From NCBI RefSeq assembly GCF_014696615.1, contig NZ_JACJQJ010000016.1:1-64000 (forward strand): 64,000 bases of DNA. Direction: 5' to 3'. Below, one piece after another: positions 28,438 to 38,700 of this stretch (position 1 is its first letter; each line of letters begins with the position of its first letter). The stretch is from Nostoc linckia FACHB-104. GTDB taxonomy: Bacteria; Cyanobacteriota; Cyanobacteriia; Cyanobacteriales; Nostocaceae. Under the pieces are notes generated by a model, which saw nothing but the letters and a program-made list of their open reading frames with translations, did no database searches and had not been told where the DNA came from. Made by a program: the position numbers and the translations under genes.

Positions 28438-28552
28438 ATATCTGTGAGCCAATTTGATCCAATATTGCCTCCATTACGAGTTTGTGTTTACAGGTCTTGC
28501 ATTTATATCTGAACCTCCCGTAGTCGCTTCTTCCTAAGCTATGGGTTGGCAT
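28436..28552 (-). CDS. Possible 38-residue CxxC small protein
   Basis: ATG to TGA, 38 codons: it begins MPTHSLGRSDYGRF, then RYKCKTCKHKLVMEAIL, ending DQIGSQI. The CKTC pair followed by KHK looks like half of a zinc knuckle. AAGAG lies 4 bases before the ATG. Upstream (28553-28625) the strand can form nested pairs AACCT / AGGTT and GTGG / CCAC. I do not recognise it; it could be a remnant of a transposase zinc ribbon or chance. Confidence 0.3.
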   Translation of the reverse strand: MPTHSLGRSDYGRFRYKCKTCKHKLVMEAILDQIGSQI

Positions 28553-28625
28553 GACTCTTAATCAAACCTTGTGGTTAGGGTGTCGCCACTTTCACCTATT
28601 TGAGAGGTTCTTTTGCAATTCCACT

Positions 28626-29278
28626 ATTATATTAACACAATTTTCTATAGTTGAAAGGTAAATTTTGAGATTTTCAGCTATTAGAAATTTCTTCTTTTTT
28701 CAGTCTGAAACATTTAGCTGTATTTAAAGTTTCCAGCCTGAGCAGATGATAGGTTTACAGACTTTTGTTAAGAAAAACGAAAAATATTCAAGCTTAACTA
28801 ATAAATCTTACTATTTTTGTTAAGCTAAAGACATTAAGCATCTATATCATCCATTAAGACTTTTTAGCTTTGTTTTAAACCTTGCCAGTCAAAGCATGGG
28901 GTGGGTTTTGTGTTTTTACAAGGTTAGGCTTATATCTGACTTTGAAGAAACTACTTACCCTCAAAATAGTTGCTGCGATCGCTTAATAATTGCTGTTTAA
29001 TACAATCTGAGAGATTTGATAAAAAGCTGTCGATTTGTTAATGCTCAGTTGGTGATTGTTTATAGCTAGCTGAGGCAATTAAAAAAATTTTGTGTGTAGG
29101 CTCAATAGTTCACCATTGCTAATTTTAGTTTTTACCCAGTCTCTAGTCCAGATGTAGTGAAAATTTAACAGTTAGGTGAATAAATATTGAGAATTTAAAT
29201 ATTTTTGCTGTGAAAAACAGCAATCAAAAACCATATCGCCGAAATCAAGAAATATCAAGATTACCAGAGGAGTCAGAA
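28626..29278. other. Gene-free AT-rich stretch before the flavoprotein gene
   Basis: No gene or clear structure is recognised. It is AT-rich, with one GCGATCGC at 28976. The promoter of the flavoprotein gene is presumably here. GAGGAG lies just before the ATG at 29279. Confidence 0.4.
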
Positions 29279-30841
29279 ATGGAAATCTTTGATTATGTGA
29301 TTTTAGGAGCTGGGTTAGGTGGACTGTCAGCAGCAGCCTGTTTAACCAAGCAAGGATACCGGGTAGTAGTTTTAGAAAAACATTACTTACCTGGTGGTTG
29401 TTGTCACACCTTTGATTATGGAGAATACAGCTTTTGTGCGGATGTGCATTATATTTCCCAATGTGGTTCGGGTAAGACTATCAACCAATTTCTCAATTAC
29501 ATCGAACGGGATGTACCCTTCAACAGCCTAGATCCAGACTGTATTGACCGAGTAATTACACCAGAAGCGAATTTTGCGATTCCATTGGGATGGGAAAATC
29601 TGCGTCAAGCCTTACTTACTAGCTTTCCTGAAGAACAACGAGCCATTAACCGCTACTGTGATGAGATTAAGCAACTCCATCAAGAAATTCGCAGCTTAGT
29701 TCAAGAAGTGCGTTGGTTTGACCGTAAATGGTCGGATTGGTTGAAGTTACCAAAATATTGGAATTTATTTTGGAAGCGGAATTGGACTCTACAAGATTTA
29801 TATAACCATGTTGGCTTGTCGCCAAAACTGCAAGCTGTATTAGCAGGACAAAGTGGCGACTATGCATTACCACCCAAAGAAATTGCCCTAATTACCCACA
29901 CATCCCTAGTTTGGGACTATTCCGAAGGAGCCTACTACCCACAACATCATTTCAAACACTTTGTAGACAGCATTACCGAAGCAATTACAGCTGGTGGAGG
30001 CGTAATTCAATACTCAACGCCTGTGGAACATATTCAAGTTAGCCACAATAGCATCCACAGCGTCATTGCTGATGGTATTACCTACAGCGCGCGTAAAGCT
30101 TATATCAGCGACCTAGACCCCAAATTAACAGTAGAGTTGATGCATGATGTGGAAGCCTTGAGCCACAAGGAACGTCAACGCTTAACTAGCTACGACTACT
30201 CTGCTAGTGCATTTAATATTTACTTAGGTTTAGATAGTAGCTTCGAGCCAGAACGCTACGGTATTGGTAACTGGAATATCTGGTACTATCCTACAGGCAA
30301 CCTCAACAGAGAATATCAACAACAACTAGCAGGAGAACTCAGCCATCCGTGGATTTTCCTCTCTTGTCCCACAATGAAGTCTCAGGAAGCAGGGATGGGG
30401 CCACCAGGGCATCATATTCTAGAAATTGCCACAGTTTGCCCTTATGAACCTTTTGAATATCTACACAAACACGATCCTAAAGGCTATAAAGCCAAAAAGC
30501 GGGAAGTTTATCAGCAAGTGATGACCAGTGTGCGCGATTTAATTCCCGATGTAGACAAGTATGCTCGGATGAAAATTTACGGTACACCTACAACCAGTGA
30601 ATTTTATCTCGGACAACCCCAGGGTAATATTTACGGTGCGAAATTAGTACCCAAACAAGTAGGCTTAGAACGCCTGGGATATACAACAGAATTACCAAAT
30701 CTGTTCTTAGTAGGTGCGAGTGCAGGTTATCCCAGCGTACCTGGCGTAATTGGTAACGGTATGGACGTAGCGGAACTACTGACTGGACAATCTGTGCGAG
30801 GGAGAATTGAAATACCGAAGCCTTTGGTAGCGGCGGGATGA
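29279..30841 (+). CDS. CRTISO/RetSat-like FAD oxidoreductase
   Basis: 520 residues from the ATG at 29279, chosen over the GTG at 29210 because AGAGGAG lies 7 bases before it. The N-terminal dinucleotide fold is DYVILGAGLGGLSAAACLTKQGYRVVVLEKHYLPGGCCHTF. The C-terminus has the FAD-closing motif LFLVGASAGYPSVPGVIGNGMDVAELL. The overall pattern is that of the phytoene desaturase superfamily branch with carotenoid isomerase (CrtH) and all-trans-retinol 13,14-reductase. The substrate is not deducible. It is not next to other crt genes, and is followed by a GGAAGCAGA tandem repeat. Confidence 0.85.
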   Translation: MEIFDYVILGAGLGGLSAAACLTKQGYRVVVLEKHYLPGGCCHTFDYGEYSFCADVHYISQCGSGKTINQFLNYIERDVPFNSLDPDCIDRVITPEANFAIPLGWENLRQALLTSFPEEQRAINRYCDEIKQLHQEIRSLVQEVRWFDRKWSDWLKLPKYWNLFWKRNWTLQDLYNHVGLSPKLQAVLAGQSGDYALPPKEIALITHTSLVWDYSEGAYYPQHHFKHFVDSITEAITAGGGVIQYSTPVEHIQVSHNSIHSVIADGITYSARKAYISDLDPKLTVELMHDVEALSHKERQRLTSYDYSASAFNIYLGLDSSFEPERYGIGNWNIWYYPTGNLNREYQQQLAGELSHPWIFLSCPTMKSQEAGMGPPGHHILEIATVCPYEPFEYLHKHDPKGYKAKKREVYQQVMTSVRDLIPDVDKYARMKIYGTPTTSEFYLGQPQGNIYGAKLVPKQVGLERLGYTTELPNLFLVGASAGYPSVPGVIGNGMDVAELLTGQSVRGRIEIPKPLVAAG

Positions 30842-30849
30842 GGGGGATG

Positions 30850-30889
30850 AGGAAGCAGAGGAAGCAGAGGAAGCAGAGGAAGCAGAGGG
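30850..30889. repeat. 9-bp tandem repeat GGAAGCAGA
   Basis: About four perfect units directly after the flavoprotein stop codon. It is a short tandem repeat likely to vary between strains. Confidence 0.8.
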
Positions 30890-31055
30890 GGCAATAATAC
30901 TAAGTAGTTAATTACCAATACTTTTTATTACCTGTTCCCTATTACAAACACCAAACCCCAAATAACAAACACCAAATCATCAGATTTTGGTATTGAATGA
31001 GTTGCGGATTTATGCCCCAACTCATTCAATTTACGAATTAGGAATTACGAATTAT

Positions 31056-31841
31056 TTAAAATGTTGGCTTCTCAAAAAACAACACAGACAATAAGAAATC
31101 CATCATAAAAATTGACACCCAAGTAGTTACAACTGCTGTGGTTGCTGATTCTCCTACTTCTTTTGCTCCACCTCTAGTAGTGAGACCCCAACTACAACCA
31201 TTGACAGCAACTATAGCTCCAAAAAGAAACCCTTTGAGCAAAACAATCCATAAATCTGATGGTGTTAAAAAACCTCTGACTGACTCTAAAAATGTCTCTG
31301 GCATAATCTGATAAAACTGCGATGCAGCAAAAATTCCACCGATGATGCCAGTAACCAAACCAAAAATTGTCAATAATGGTGTCATCAAGCAGCAAGCAAT
31401 GACTCTAGGAAGTACTAGATAATCAATTGGATCGGTTCTCAGCATATGCAGCGCATCAATTTGGTCTGTCACTCGCATTGCGCCTATTTCTGCTGCAAAG
31501 GCTGAACCTACTTGTCCAGCAATGATGCTAGCAGACAGAATGGGAGCCAATTCTCTGCAAAAAGCTAATGCAAAGGCTCCTCCTACGGCACTCACAGCAC
31601 CAAACTGCACTAATTCTCTGGCTGTTTGGATGGTGAAAATCATACCCGCAAAACCGCTGACTAGCAGAACTGGACACAGAGAAGCTGGCCCAGCAGTCAC
31701 CATATGTTCCAGAATCTTGCGATGATAGGTTTTTCCTTGGAGGAAATGTAGCAATACTTGACCAAAAAGCAGAAATACGGAAAAATAGCGCCCAATTGAA
31801 AACTGTTTGAAATTTCTTCTATGTTGTATTTTTACTACCAT
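31056..31841 (-). CDS. MlaE-family lipid ABC transporter permease
   Basis: 261 residues with five to six membrane helices. It has the MlaE/YrbE (DUF140) signatures: GPASLCPVLLVSGFAGMIFTIQTARELVQFGA, LAPILSASIIAGQVGSAFAAEIGAMRVTDQIDALHMLRTDPIDYLVLPRVIACCLMTPLLT, ending with VVTTWVSIFMMDFLLSVLFF. It forms the membrane part of a lipid transporter with an ATPase (MlaF type) and an MCE-domain protein; in cyanobacteria and chloroplasts (TGD1) this concerns lipid traffic between membranes. The ATPase and MCE partners are not in the window. It is a single gene. Confidence 0.94.
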   Translation of the reverse strand: MVVKIQHRRNFKQFSIGRYFSVFLLFGQVLLHFLQGKTYHRKILEHMVTAGPASLCPVLLVSGFAGMIFTIQTARELVQFGAVSAVGGAFALAFCRELAPILSASIIAGQVGSAFAAEIGAMRVTDQIDALHMLRTDPIDYLVLPRVIACCLMTPLLTIFGLVTGIIGGIFAASQFYQIMPETFLESVRGFLTPSDLWIVLLKGFLFGAIVAVNGCSWGLTTRGGAKEVGESATTAVVTTWVSIFMMDFLLSVLFFEKPTF

Positions 31842-32209
31842 TTACTATCCCCTCACAACCATGATTGTTGAAAATTCGCTAGACTAAAAACTTGCTGGAT
31901 GCACGAGATTGAGGGAAAAATTTGACTTTAGGCATTCAACGTAATGAGATAACAAAGCAATGTAGTAATTGCTAAAGACGCTTAAAGAATATCTAATTCT
32001 AGTTGTTTGTGTCCATCTTTGGCATATTCACTTTCAGTGAGGGCGATCGCATATTAACTACGATTTGGTTACTCGGGATGCCTTCGCCCTGAATGCCACC
32101 AGAGCCGAGTCGAGATTGTAATGAAAGGCTCGGCATTGATTTGCGATCTGATTGATTTTAAATTCCTGTCAGGGTCGATCCCTTTGCCAAACTAAAAGAA
32201 ATAATGAAA
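31842..32209. other. Gap between divergent MlaE and moaA genes
   Basis: No gene is seen. A hairpin with GCCGAG / CTCGGC arms lies at about 32104-32133 and a HIP1-type site near 32045. The promoters of both genes should be here. Confidence 0.4.
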
Positions 32210-32260
32210 AGTGGTTAACCGTAACCTCTCGGAAGCCTAATATCAGGTTTGCTACCCACT
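32210..32260 (+). promoter_or_regulatory. Candidate three-way-junction leader of moaA
   Basis: Closing stem AGTGG(T)TA / TA(C)CCACT, then two hairpins: CCG - 8 bases - CGG and AAGCCT - AATATC - AGGTTT, the latter with a G-U pair that exists only on the plus strand. It ends 32 bases before the moaA start. MoaA is a common target of molybdenum-cofactor riboswitches, but I cannot match this to a published consensus. Confidence 0.35.
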
Positions 32261-32292
32261 TAGGGAAAATAGAATAGAAATAAACACTTAAA

Positions 32293-33279
32293 ATGAACCA
32301 GGTAGATTACCTCCGGATTAGCTTAATCGATCGCTGCAATTTCCGGTGTCAATACTGTATGCCAGAAGGCGCAGAAATCGACTATATTCTCAAACAACAA
32401 CTTTTAACTGATGAGGAACTGCTTACCCTCATTGCAGAAGTATTTATCCCTGTAGGCTTTACTCGTTTTCGTTTGACTGGTGGGGAACCTTTATTGCGTC
32501 CCCATGTGGTGGAATTGGTGAGGGCGATCGCATCTTTTCCCCAAACTCAAGATTTATCCATGACAACCAACGGGTTTCTACTGGCCCCCATCGCCCAAAA
32601 TCTCTATGATGCAGGTTTGCGACGCATTAATATTAGCCTCGATTCTCTAGAACCAGATACCTTTGACCAAATTATTGGCAATCGCGGCCGTGGACGCTGG
32701 GAGCAAGTTTGGCAGGGGATTCAAGCAGCCCATCGTGTCGGTTTCGACCCCTTGAAGCTGAATGTAGTGGTGATTCCTGGGGTAAATGACCATGAAGTAC
32801 TAGATTTAGCTGCCCTCACCCTTGACCGCAACTGGCACGTCCGCTTTATTGAGTTTATGCCCATTGGCAATTGGCAATTATTTGGCGATCGCGGATGGGT
32901 TTCTTCTGCACAACTGCGGCAACAAATCCGCGATCGCTGGGGATTGACAGATTCTCAAGTTCGTGGTAACGGGCCAGCCGATATCTTTCAAATTCCGGGA
33001 GCTAAGGGAACACTAGGATTTATCAGTCAGATGTCAGAGTGTTTTTGCGATCGCTGTAACCGGATGCGTTTGAGCGCTGATGGCTGGTTGCGTCCCTGTT
33101 TATTAAATGAAACTGGTCAATTAGATTTAAAAACTGCTCTCCGGTCTGGTATTAGTACCGCACAATTGCAAGAGCAAGTAAGACATTTATTAGCTATTAA
33201 GCCGGAAATCAACTTTAAAGGACGCGAATCTGGTACAACGGGCATCTATTCACGTACCATGTCCCAGATTGGGGGGTAG
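32293..33279 (+). CDS. moaA: GTP 3',8-cyclase MoaA
   Basis: 328 residues, a radical SAM enzyme. The N-terminal cluster ligands are C15, C19 and C22 in [13 protein letters not shown]-binding [10 protein letters not shown] follows, then [11 protein letters not shown]. The second [4Fe-4S] cluster is held by the C-terminal [20 protein letters not shown] motif. The end SRTMSQIGG carries the double-glycine tail needed for activity. It turns GTP into 3',8-cyclo-GTP, the first step of molybdenum cofactor synthesis (used by nitrate reductase). No other moa genes are adjacent. The stop runs into a shared terminator with rpsD. Confidence 0.97.
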   Translation: MNQVDYLRISLIDRCNFRCQYCMPEGAEIDYILKQQLLTDEELLTLIAEVFIPVGFTRFRLTGGEPLLRPHVVELVRAIASFPQTQDLSMTTNGFLLAPIAQNLYDAGLRRINISLDSLEPDTFDQIIGNRGRGRWEQVWQGIQAAHRVGFDPLKLNVVVIPGVNDHEVLDLAALTLDRNWHVRFIEFMPIGNWQLFGDRGWVSSAQLRQQIRDRWGLTDSQVRGNGPADIFQIPGAKGTLGFISQMSECFCDRCNRMRLSADGWLRPCLLNETGQLDLKTALRSGISTAQLQEQVRHLLAIKPEINFKGRESGTTGIYSRTMSQIGG

Positions 33280-33391
33280 TCATTTGTCCTTAGTCATTTG
33301 TCCTTGGTTATTTACAAAGGACAAAGCGCAAAGTCTGAGCGGAGGTTTCCTCCGATCAGAACTTTGTAAGAAGGACAAGGGACGAATGACT
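33278..33391. terminator. Bidirectional terminator between moaA and rpsD
   Basis: An inner hairpin at 33330-33365 (AAAGTCTGAGCGGAGG / CCTCCGATCAGAACTTT, loop TTT) is nested in outer repeats AGTCATTTGTCCTT / AAGGACAAGGGACGAATGACT. It fills the whole gap between the two convergent genes. Confidence 0.7.
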
Positions 33392-33392
33392 A

Positions 33393-34001
33393 TTACGCTT
33401 GGCGGGAGTAGTATTCCACAACCAGCAGTTCGTTAACTTGTAGCGCCACCCATTCTCTTTCAATAACACCGTTGACTTTACCAACAAGCTTGGTTTTATC
33501 AAACTCCAAGTGACTGGGTAGGTTAGCTAGTCCAGGATATTGGAGGTTGGTTTCTGCCAACTTACGGGATGCTTCTCTATCCCTGACAGCAATTACTTCA
33601 CCAGGACGGCACTGGTAGCTAGCAATATTAACTACACGTCCATTTACAGTTATATGGCCGTGATTTACTAGTTGCCGTGCTGCGGGAATAGTGGGAGCTA
33701 AACCCAAGCGGAAAACCGTATTATCCAAGCGCATTTCTAGAAGTTGCAACAGCGCTTGTCCGGTAGAACCAGTAACTCGTCTGGCTTTACGGACATAACG
33801 TAGCAGTTGCTTTTCGGTCAGACCGTAGTTTAAGCGCAGTTTTTGCTTTTCTTCTAACCGGACAGCATACTCAGAACGCTTTTTGCGGTTTTGACCATGC
33901 TGCCCAGGTGGATAAGCACGTCTAGCGCTTTTACGAGTTAATCCTGGTAAATCGCCTAAGCGGCGTACAATTCTGAGGCGAGGCCCTCTATATCGGGACA
34001 T
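33393..34001 (-). CDS. rpsD: 30S ribosomal protein S4
   Basis: 202 residues. It starts [66 protein letters not shown], has the S4 RNA-binding domain ([52 protein letters not shown]) and ends in the usual way. It binds 16S rRNA to start 30S assembly, and in other bacteria represses its own mRNA. Here, unlike in many bacteria, it is not within a large ribosomal operon. It has a long, highly structured upstream region that could be its regulatory leader. Confidence 0.98.
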   Translation of the reverse strand: MSRYRGPRLRIVRRLGDLPGLTRKSARRAYPPGQHGQNRKKRSEYAVRLEEKQKLRLNYGLTEKQLLRYVRKARRVTGSTGQALLQLLEMRLDNTVFRLGLAPTIPAARQLVNHGHITVNGRVVNIASYQCRPGEVIAVRDREASRKLAETNLQYPGLANLPSHLEFDKTKLVGKVNGVIEREWVALQVNELLVVEYYSRQA

Positions 34002-34192
34002 GTGTTTCCTTAATCTATTCCTGTTTCAACTTTACCCAGACATACCATTGTGGCATTCCCCCAACTTAACAAATAAAGCGATCGCTTATTTGTTTCTCAA
34101 GTCGAGGGATTCTTAGTTCACTGAAAACCCTTGCTCTAGTAGAATGAATCTAAATTAGAACCGAGTTATCTTTTCCACCGCCAGAGCTTTAA

Positions 34193-34399
34193 GCCGGTAA
34201 AACCGACGGTAGTTGATTCAGCTTTGTTTCTCAAAGCCACATACTACCTGCTCTAGGCATTGGTTCCCAAGCGTTAATTCCCCAGTGCCCCTAGGTACTC
34301 GAATACATGAGTTTTTTGTTTTGCGGTTTCGTAGGCGACTCAATCGCTAGATTGATTCACGTAGCATTTCTACACAGAAATACTGTTTACGTTACCTAC
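34193..34399 (-). ncRNA. Candidate structured RNA or rpsD leader
   Basis: Several stable stems on the minus strand. (1) A three-way junction at 34331-34399: closing stem GTAGG / CCTAC, one arm ACGTA...GTATTTCT - GTGT - AGAAATGC...TACGT, other arm TCAATC - TAGC - GATTGA. (2) 34208-34248: GGTAGT / ACTACC around GCTTTG - AGAAA - CAAAGC. (3) 34193-34207: GTCGGT - TTT - ACCGGC with one U-G pair. The G-U pairs in (1) and (3) favour the minus strand. It ends about 190 bases before rpsD. No known RNA family was recognised. Confidence 0.45.
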
Positions 34400-34679
34400 T
34401 TATCTTCGATCAAAATATCGTAGCACATCAACACAGGATAAATCTTCTAGCAGGGTATTGATCCCCAACTGGCAAAGGGTAATTGGTAATTAATGTTTTT
34501 TAGAGGGAACAGGAAATTCCTGTAATGAATAATTAGTTTCCTCTGCTTACTCTGCTCTCCTACTCCCTTGGGCTGCTCATTGCCAGTAAAATTACTATAT
34601 TAACGAGGATTGAGCACTGTTATTGAGTTAGCATAGCCATTGGTTGTTTGGTGAACGGAATATTCAGGAGTAAAAATTT

Positions 34680-35291
34680 ATGAGCAAACAAGGCGGTTCT
34701 CAATATAGGATGTTGTCAGCTAAAGCAATTAAATGGACAGGGCCCGTTTTAGCGATCGCTGGATGGTTGGCAACGATGGTTCCCTCTATGGCAGCCGCCA
34801 CCTACAGTAATAATGATTACCGTGCCTGTGCTGGACAGCTTTTACGCTTCAACATTAATGTGAACTCAGCATCACAAGCTTGTGCTGGAGCATTACGTCC
34901 ACGGGACTTGTCTGGTTGTGTAGTCAAAATTAGCAGAGAAACACAAATCAGTGCTGTAGATGCTCTTAATTCCTGCACACTCGCACGTCGTCCCGAAGAG
35001 TTGGCTACCTGTGTAGTAAATATTAGCCTTAATCCTAGTAAAGAGGCAGCTAACCCAGCAATTTTAAATTACTGTGGTCGCAGTTTGTTGCCTGTGACCT
35101 TTTCTCAGTGCGTTGTCGGTTTACGGACTGAAACTAAGTCAGCTCTTGTGCCGACACTAGATACTTGTATTAGTGGTAGCGATAGAGTCAGCAGTTTTGC
35201 ACCTTCTTCTACATCACCACTGCAACCAACCACACAATTTAACCCAGTTTTTGAAAGTACTCCAATTCCTGTACAACCAGTTAATAAGTAA
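34680..35291 (+). CDS. Exported protein with repeated paired-cysteine motif
   Basis: 203 residues. A signal segment covers about 1-40 (IKWTGPVLAIAGWLATMVPSMAAA). Then a repeat of about 35 residues occurs three times: (A/S/Y)C x6-8 RP xx L xx CVV x(I/L), as in ACAGALRPRDLSGCVVKI, SCTLARRPEELATCVVNI, YCGRSLLPVTFSQCVVGL, preceded and followed by half units ACAGQLL and TCISG. The even cysteine number suggests disulphides outside the cytoplasm. The C-terminal 35 residues are Ser/Pro-rich and disordered. Function is unknown. It is monocistronic. Confidence 0.75.
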   Translation: MSKQGGSQYRMLSAKAIKWTGPVLAIAGWLATMVPSMAAATYSNNDYRACAGQLLRFNINVNSASQACAGALRPRDLSGCVVKISRETQISAVDALNSCTLARRPEELATCVVNISLNPSKEAANPAILNYCGRSLLPVTFSQCVVGLRTETKSALVPTLDTCISGSDRVSSFAPSSTSPLQPTTQFNPVFESTPIPVQPVNK

Positions 35292-35763
35292 AAACTATTA
35301 TTTGGAAGTTGCTGCTCTCTCAGGCTAAATTTCAAAAATAAAAAGCGCTATTTCCAATCGGAAATAGCCACACTTACTATCTATGAATAGGACTCATATT
35401 TGATTTTCTAAGTTCACGAGGATGCGTTAGCTATAGGTCAGGCATCTAAAATTTTGTTTGTCTTAACAAAACTGCATTAATTTAAATAATCAAAATTAAA
35501 TCTCAAGCCAGTTATTAGTAATAATCGACATAAAATTTAATGTAATTACGTAATTTGCTACTGGCTATAGTTATTAATTAGGAATTATAAATTACGTAGG
35601 CTTTGCGCTTACCGCAGAGTATAAAGAGTTATTAGTTACATTGAAAGCATTTTGTGACAATAGTCGTCATAAACTGCGTATGCCAGCACGTCTGAAAATT
35701 TATCTTTCCAGTTAACAATCAACACTCAACAGTCAACAATATTTTCATCCTAGGAAAATTCTA
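35292..35763. other. Gap with minus-oriented terminator-like hairpin
   Basis: The hairpin GCTATTTCC - AATC/GATT - GGAAATAGC (35347-35368) is perfect over 9 bp and is followed by a T-rich run only on the minus strand (GCTTTTTATTTTT). It would stop transcripts coming toward the cysteine-repeat gene from the right. A heptamer-type repeat (GTTAACA / TCAACAG) lies at about 35710-35745. No ORF is seen. Confidence 0.5.
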
Positions 35764-38700
35764 ATGAGTAATCAGGAAGCAGCCTCTATGGACTGGCTCA
35801 TCGGTGGTGGAGAGATGGGCAAGCTGATTCGCTCAATAGACTGGTCGAAAACACCACTAGGGGCGATCGCTTCCTGGCCCCAAAGCTTAAGAACCACTGT
35901 CAGCCTTTGTCTTGCTTCCAATTTCCCCATCTCTATAGCCTGGGGCCCGAACTATATCCAGATTTATAATGACGGCTACTGGCCTATCTGTGGTGGGAAG
36001 CATCCCTATTCAATGGGTCAAGATTTCCGAGAATGCTGGGCTTCAGCATGGCCAGCTATTGGCGAAGCATTTAACCGGGCTTGGGAAGGCGAGACTTCTT
36101 ACCTGGAAAATCGGCCGATTTTTCTTGATCGCAACGGTTATATGGAGGAGACATTTTTTACATTTTCCTTTAGTCCCATCCGCGACGAAACAGGCGGTGT
36201 CGGCGGACTGTTCCATCCAGTGATAGAGTTGACTCAGCAAACCCTGGCAGAACGGCGACTTCAGGTATTACGGGATTTATCTGACCAAACGACGGATACT
36301 AAAACTGTGGCAGCAGCGATCACAGCAGTAGCTCAAGCCTTGGCTCAGTACGATCTCGATTTGCCCTTTGTACTGATTTATTTGGTTGATGCTGAAGGCA
36401 AACAGGCTCGACTAGTGGAAAATGTAGGCTTGCCAAAAGAAACCATTGTTACCCCAACGGTAGTAGATTTAGATTCTGCATCGCCATCGGTGTGGCCGTT
36501 GGCTGATGTCATGCGATCACAGCACTCGCTACAGGTTGATGGCTTACAGGATTTATTAGCTGGGTTATCTTGCGGCCCCTATCCAGAACCACCACAAACC
36601 GCCTTGATATTACCAATTCGCTTACCTGGTGCAGAGTACCCACTGGTGGTAATGGTAACAGGGGTGAGTTCGCGGCGAGCACTCGATCAGCCTTATCGCC
36701 AATTCTACGAAATGCTGGCTGATGCAGTCACCAATACTTTATCTAAAGCCCGTGCTTATGAAGCCGAACGCAAACGGGCAGAGGCTTTGGCAGAGATTGA
36801 TCGCGCCAAAACCGTCTTTTTTAGCAATGTCTCCCATGAGTTTCGCACACCATTAACCCTGATGCTGGCTCCGCTAGAGGATGCCCTAGCTGATACTGAG
36901 GCTCCCTTACCGCCCAGCCAACGCGATCGCATAGAAATTTTACAGCGCAACGGCTTACGCTTGTTGAAACTAGTCAATACCCTTTTAGATTTCTCGCGGA
37001 TTGAAGCCGGACGCATTCAAGCGGTTTATGAGCCAATTGATTTATCTACATGGACAGCAGAACTTGCTAGTACGTTTCGCTCGCTAATTGAACGTGCTGG
37101 GCTGTCTTTGGTTGTGGAATGTTCCCCGTTATCTGCTCTGGTCTATGTAGATCGGGAAATGTGGGAGAAAATAGTCTTCAATTTGTTGTCCAATGCCTTT
37201 AAATTTACCTTTAATGGCGAGATTACAGTCCGTTTACAGGATTTTGCCGATTTTGTTGAGTTAACTGTGGCGGATACAGGTATTGGCATTTCTACAAACG
37301 AAATTCCCCATTTATTTGAAAGGTTTCATCGAGTTAAAGAAGCGCAGGGGCGCAGTTTTGAAGGTTCAGGCATTGGCTTGTCTTTGGTACAAGAGTTAGT
37401 GAAGTTGCATGGTGGTACTGTCCAGGTCACCAGTGAATTAGGAAAAGGCAGTTGCTTTAGGGTGGCGATCCCCACCGGATTCGCTCATTTACCCAGTGCT
37501 AGCGTAGCCAAGCACGATAGCCTCAGACATAACCACGTTTCTCGCACCCTAGCATCTACAGCAATGGGTGCTACTGCTTATATTGAAGAAGCTTGGCGGT
37601 GGCTACCGGAAGAGGCAGGGGAGCAGGGGGCAGGTGAGACCAGCCCCCGTCTTGGCGGTCTCCGTCACGATAGCGCAGCGTTAGCGAGTCTTCGAGCGTC
37701 TGGGGGACTGGCGAACCCGAAGGGGAGTAGGGAGAGCGTTACTGTAACCTCTGGTAGAGAAGATTTATTAAACACTAACTCTTTTTCTCCTACAACCTCT
37801 TCTGCTCTCATCCTCCTGGTTGATGATAATGCAGACATGCGGAACTATGCCAAGCGGCTTCTGGAGCAACGCTATCGAGTTCATGCTGTTGCCGATGGTA
37901 TAGAGGCGATCGCATCTGTACGGCAACAGCTTCCTGATTTGGTGTTAACAGATGTCATGATGCCCCGGCTTGATGGCTTTGGGCTACTACGGGAACTACG
38001 TGCCGATCCCCAGACACGAGAACTGCCAATCATTCTCCTCTCTGCCCGGGCGGGGGAAGAATCACGCATTGAAGGGTTAGAAGCAGGAGCCGATGATTAC
38101 TTAATCAAGCCCTTCTCGAGCCGTGAATTGCTGGTACGGGTGGAAGCGAATTTGAAACTGGCACAGATTCGTCAGGAAGCTACTATGCGGGAACACACGC
38201 TGCGTCTGTCTGCTGAAACAGCACAGCAGGAAGCGGAGGTAATTCAAGCGCGTTATCGGGCCATTGTGGAAGACCAAACAGAGTTGATTTGCCGATTTCT
38301 ACCAGATACCACCATTCTCTATGTCAACGAAGCTTATTGCCGCTTTTTTGGGCTGGAGCAAGTACAAGTTATTGGCAGTAGCTATCAGCCAATTATTTTT
38401 CCAGAAGACCACGAACAGGTAAATCAGCTGATTTATTCCATGAATCTCCATAACCCCATTGTCACGATTGAGAATCGGGTGGTCACCCCCAGAGGTATTC
38501 GGTGGACGCAGTGGAACAATCGGGCTTTATTTGATCAGCAGGGACGCTTAATTGAATATCAGTCAGTTGGGCGAGATATTACTGATCGCAAACAGGCAGA
38601 AGTCAAACTTCAACAAGCTAACGAACAACTCACCCGTACTAATGCGGAACTGATTCGCGCTACCCGCCTGAAAGATGAATTTCTCGCTAATATGAGCCAT

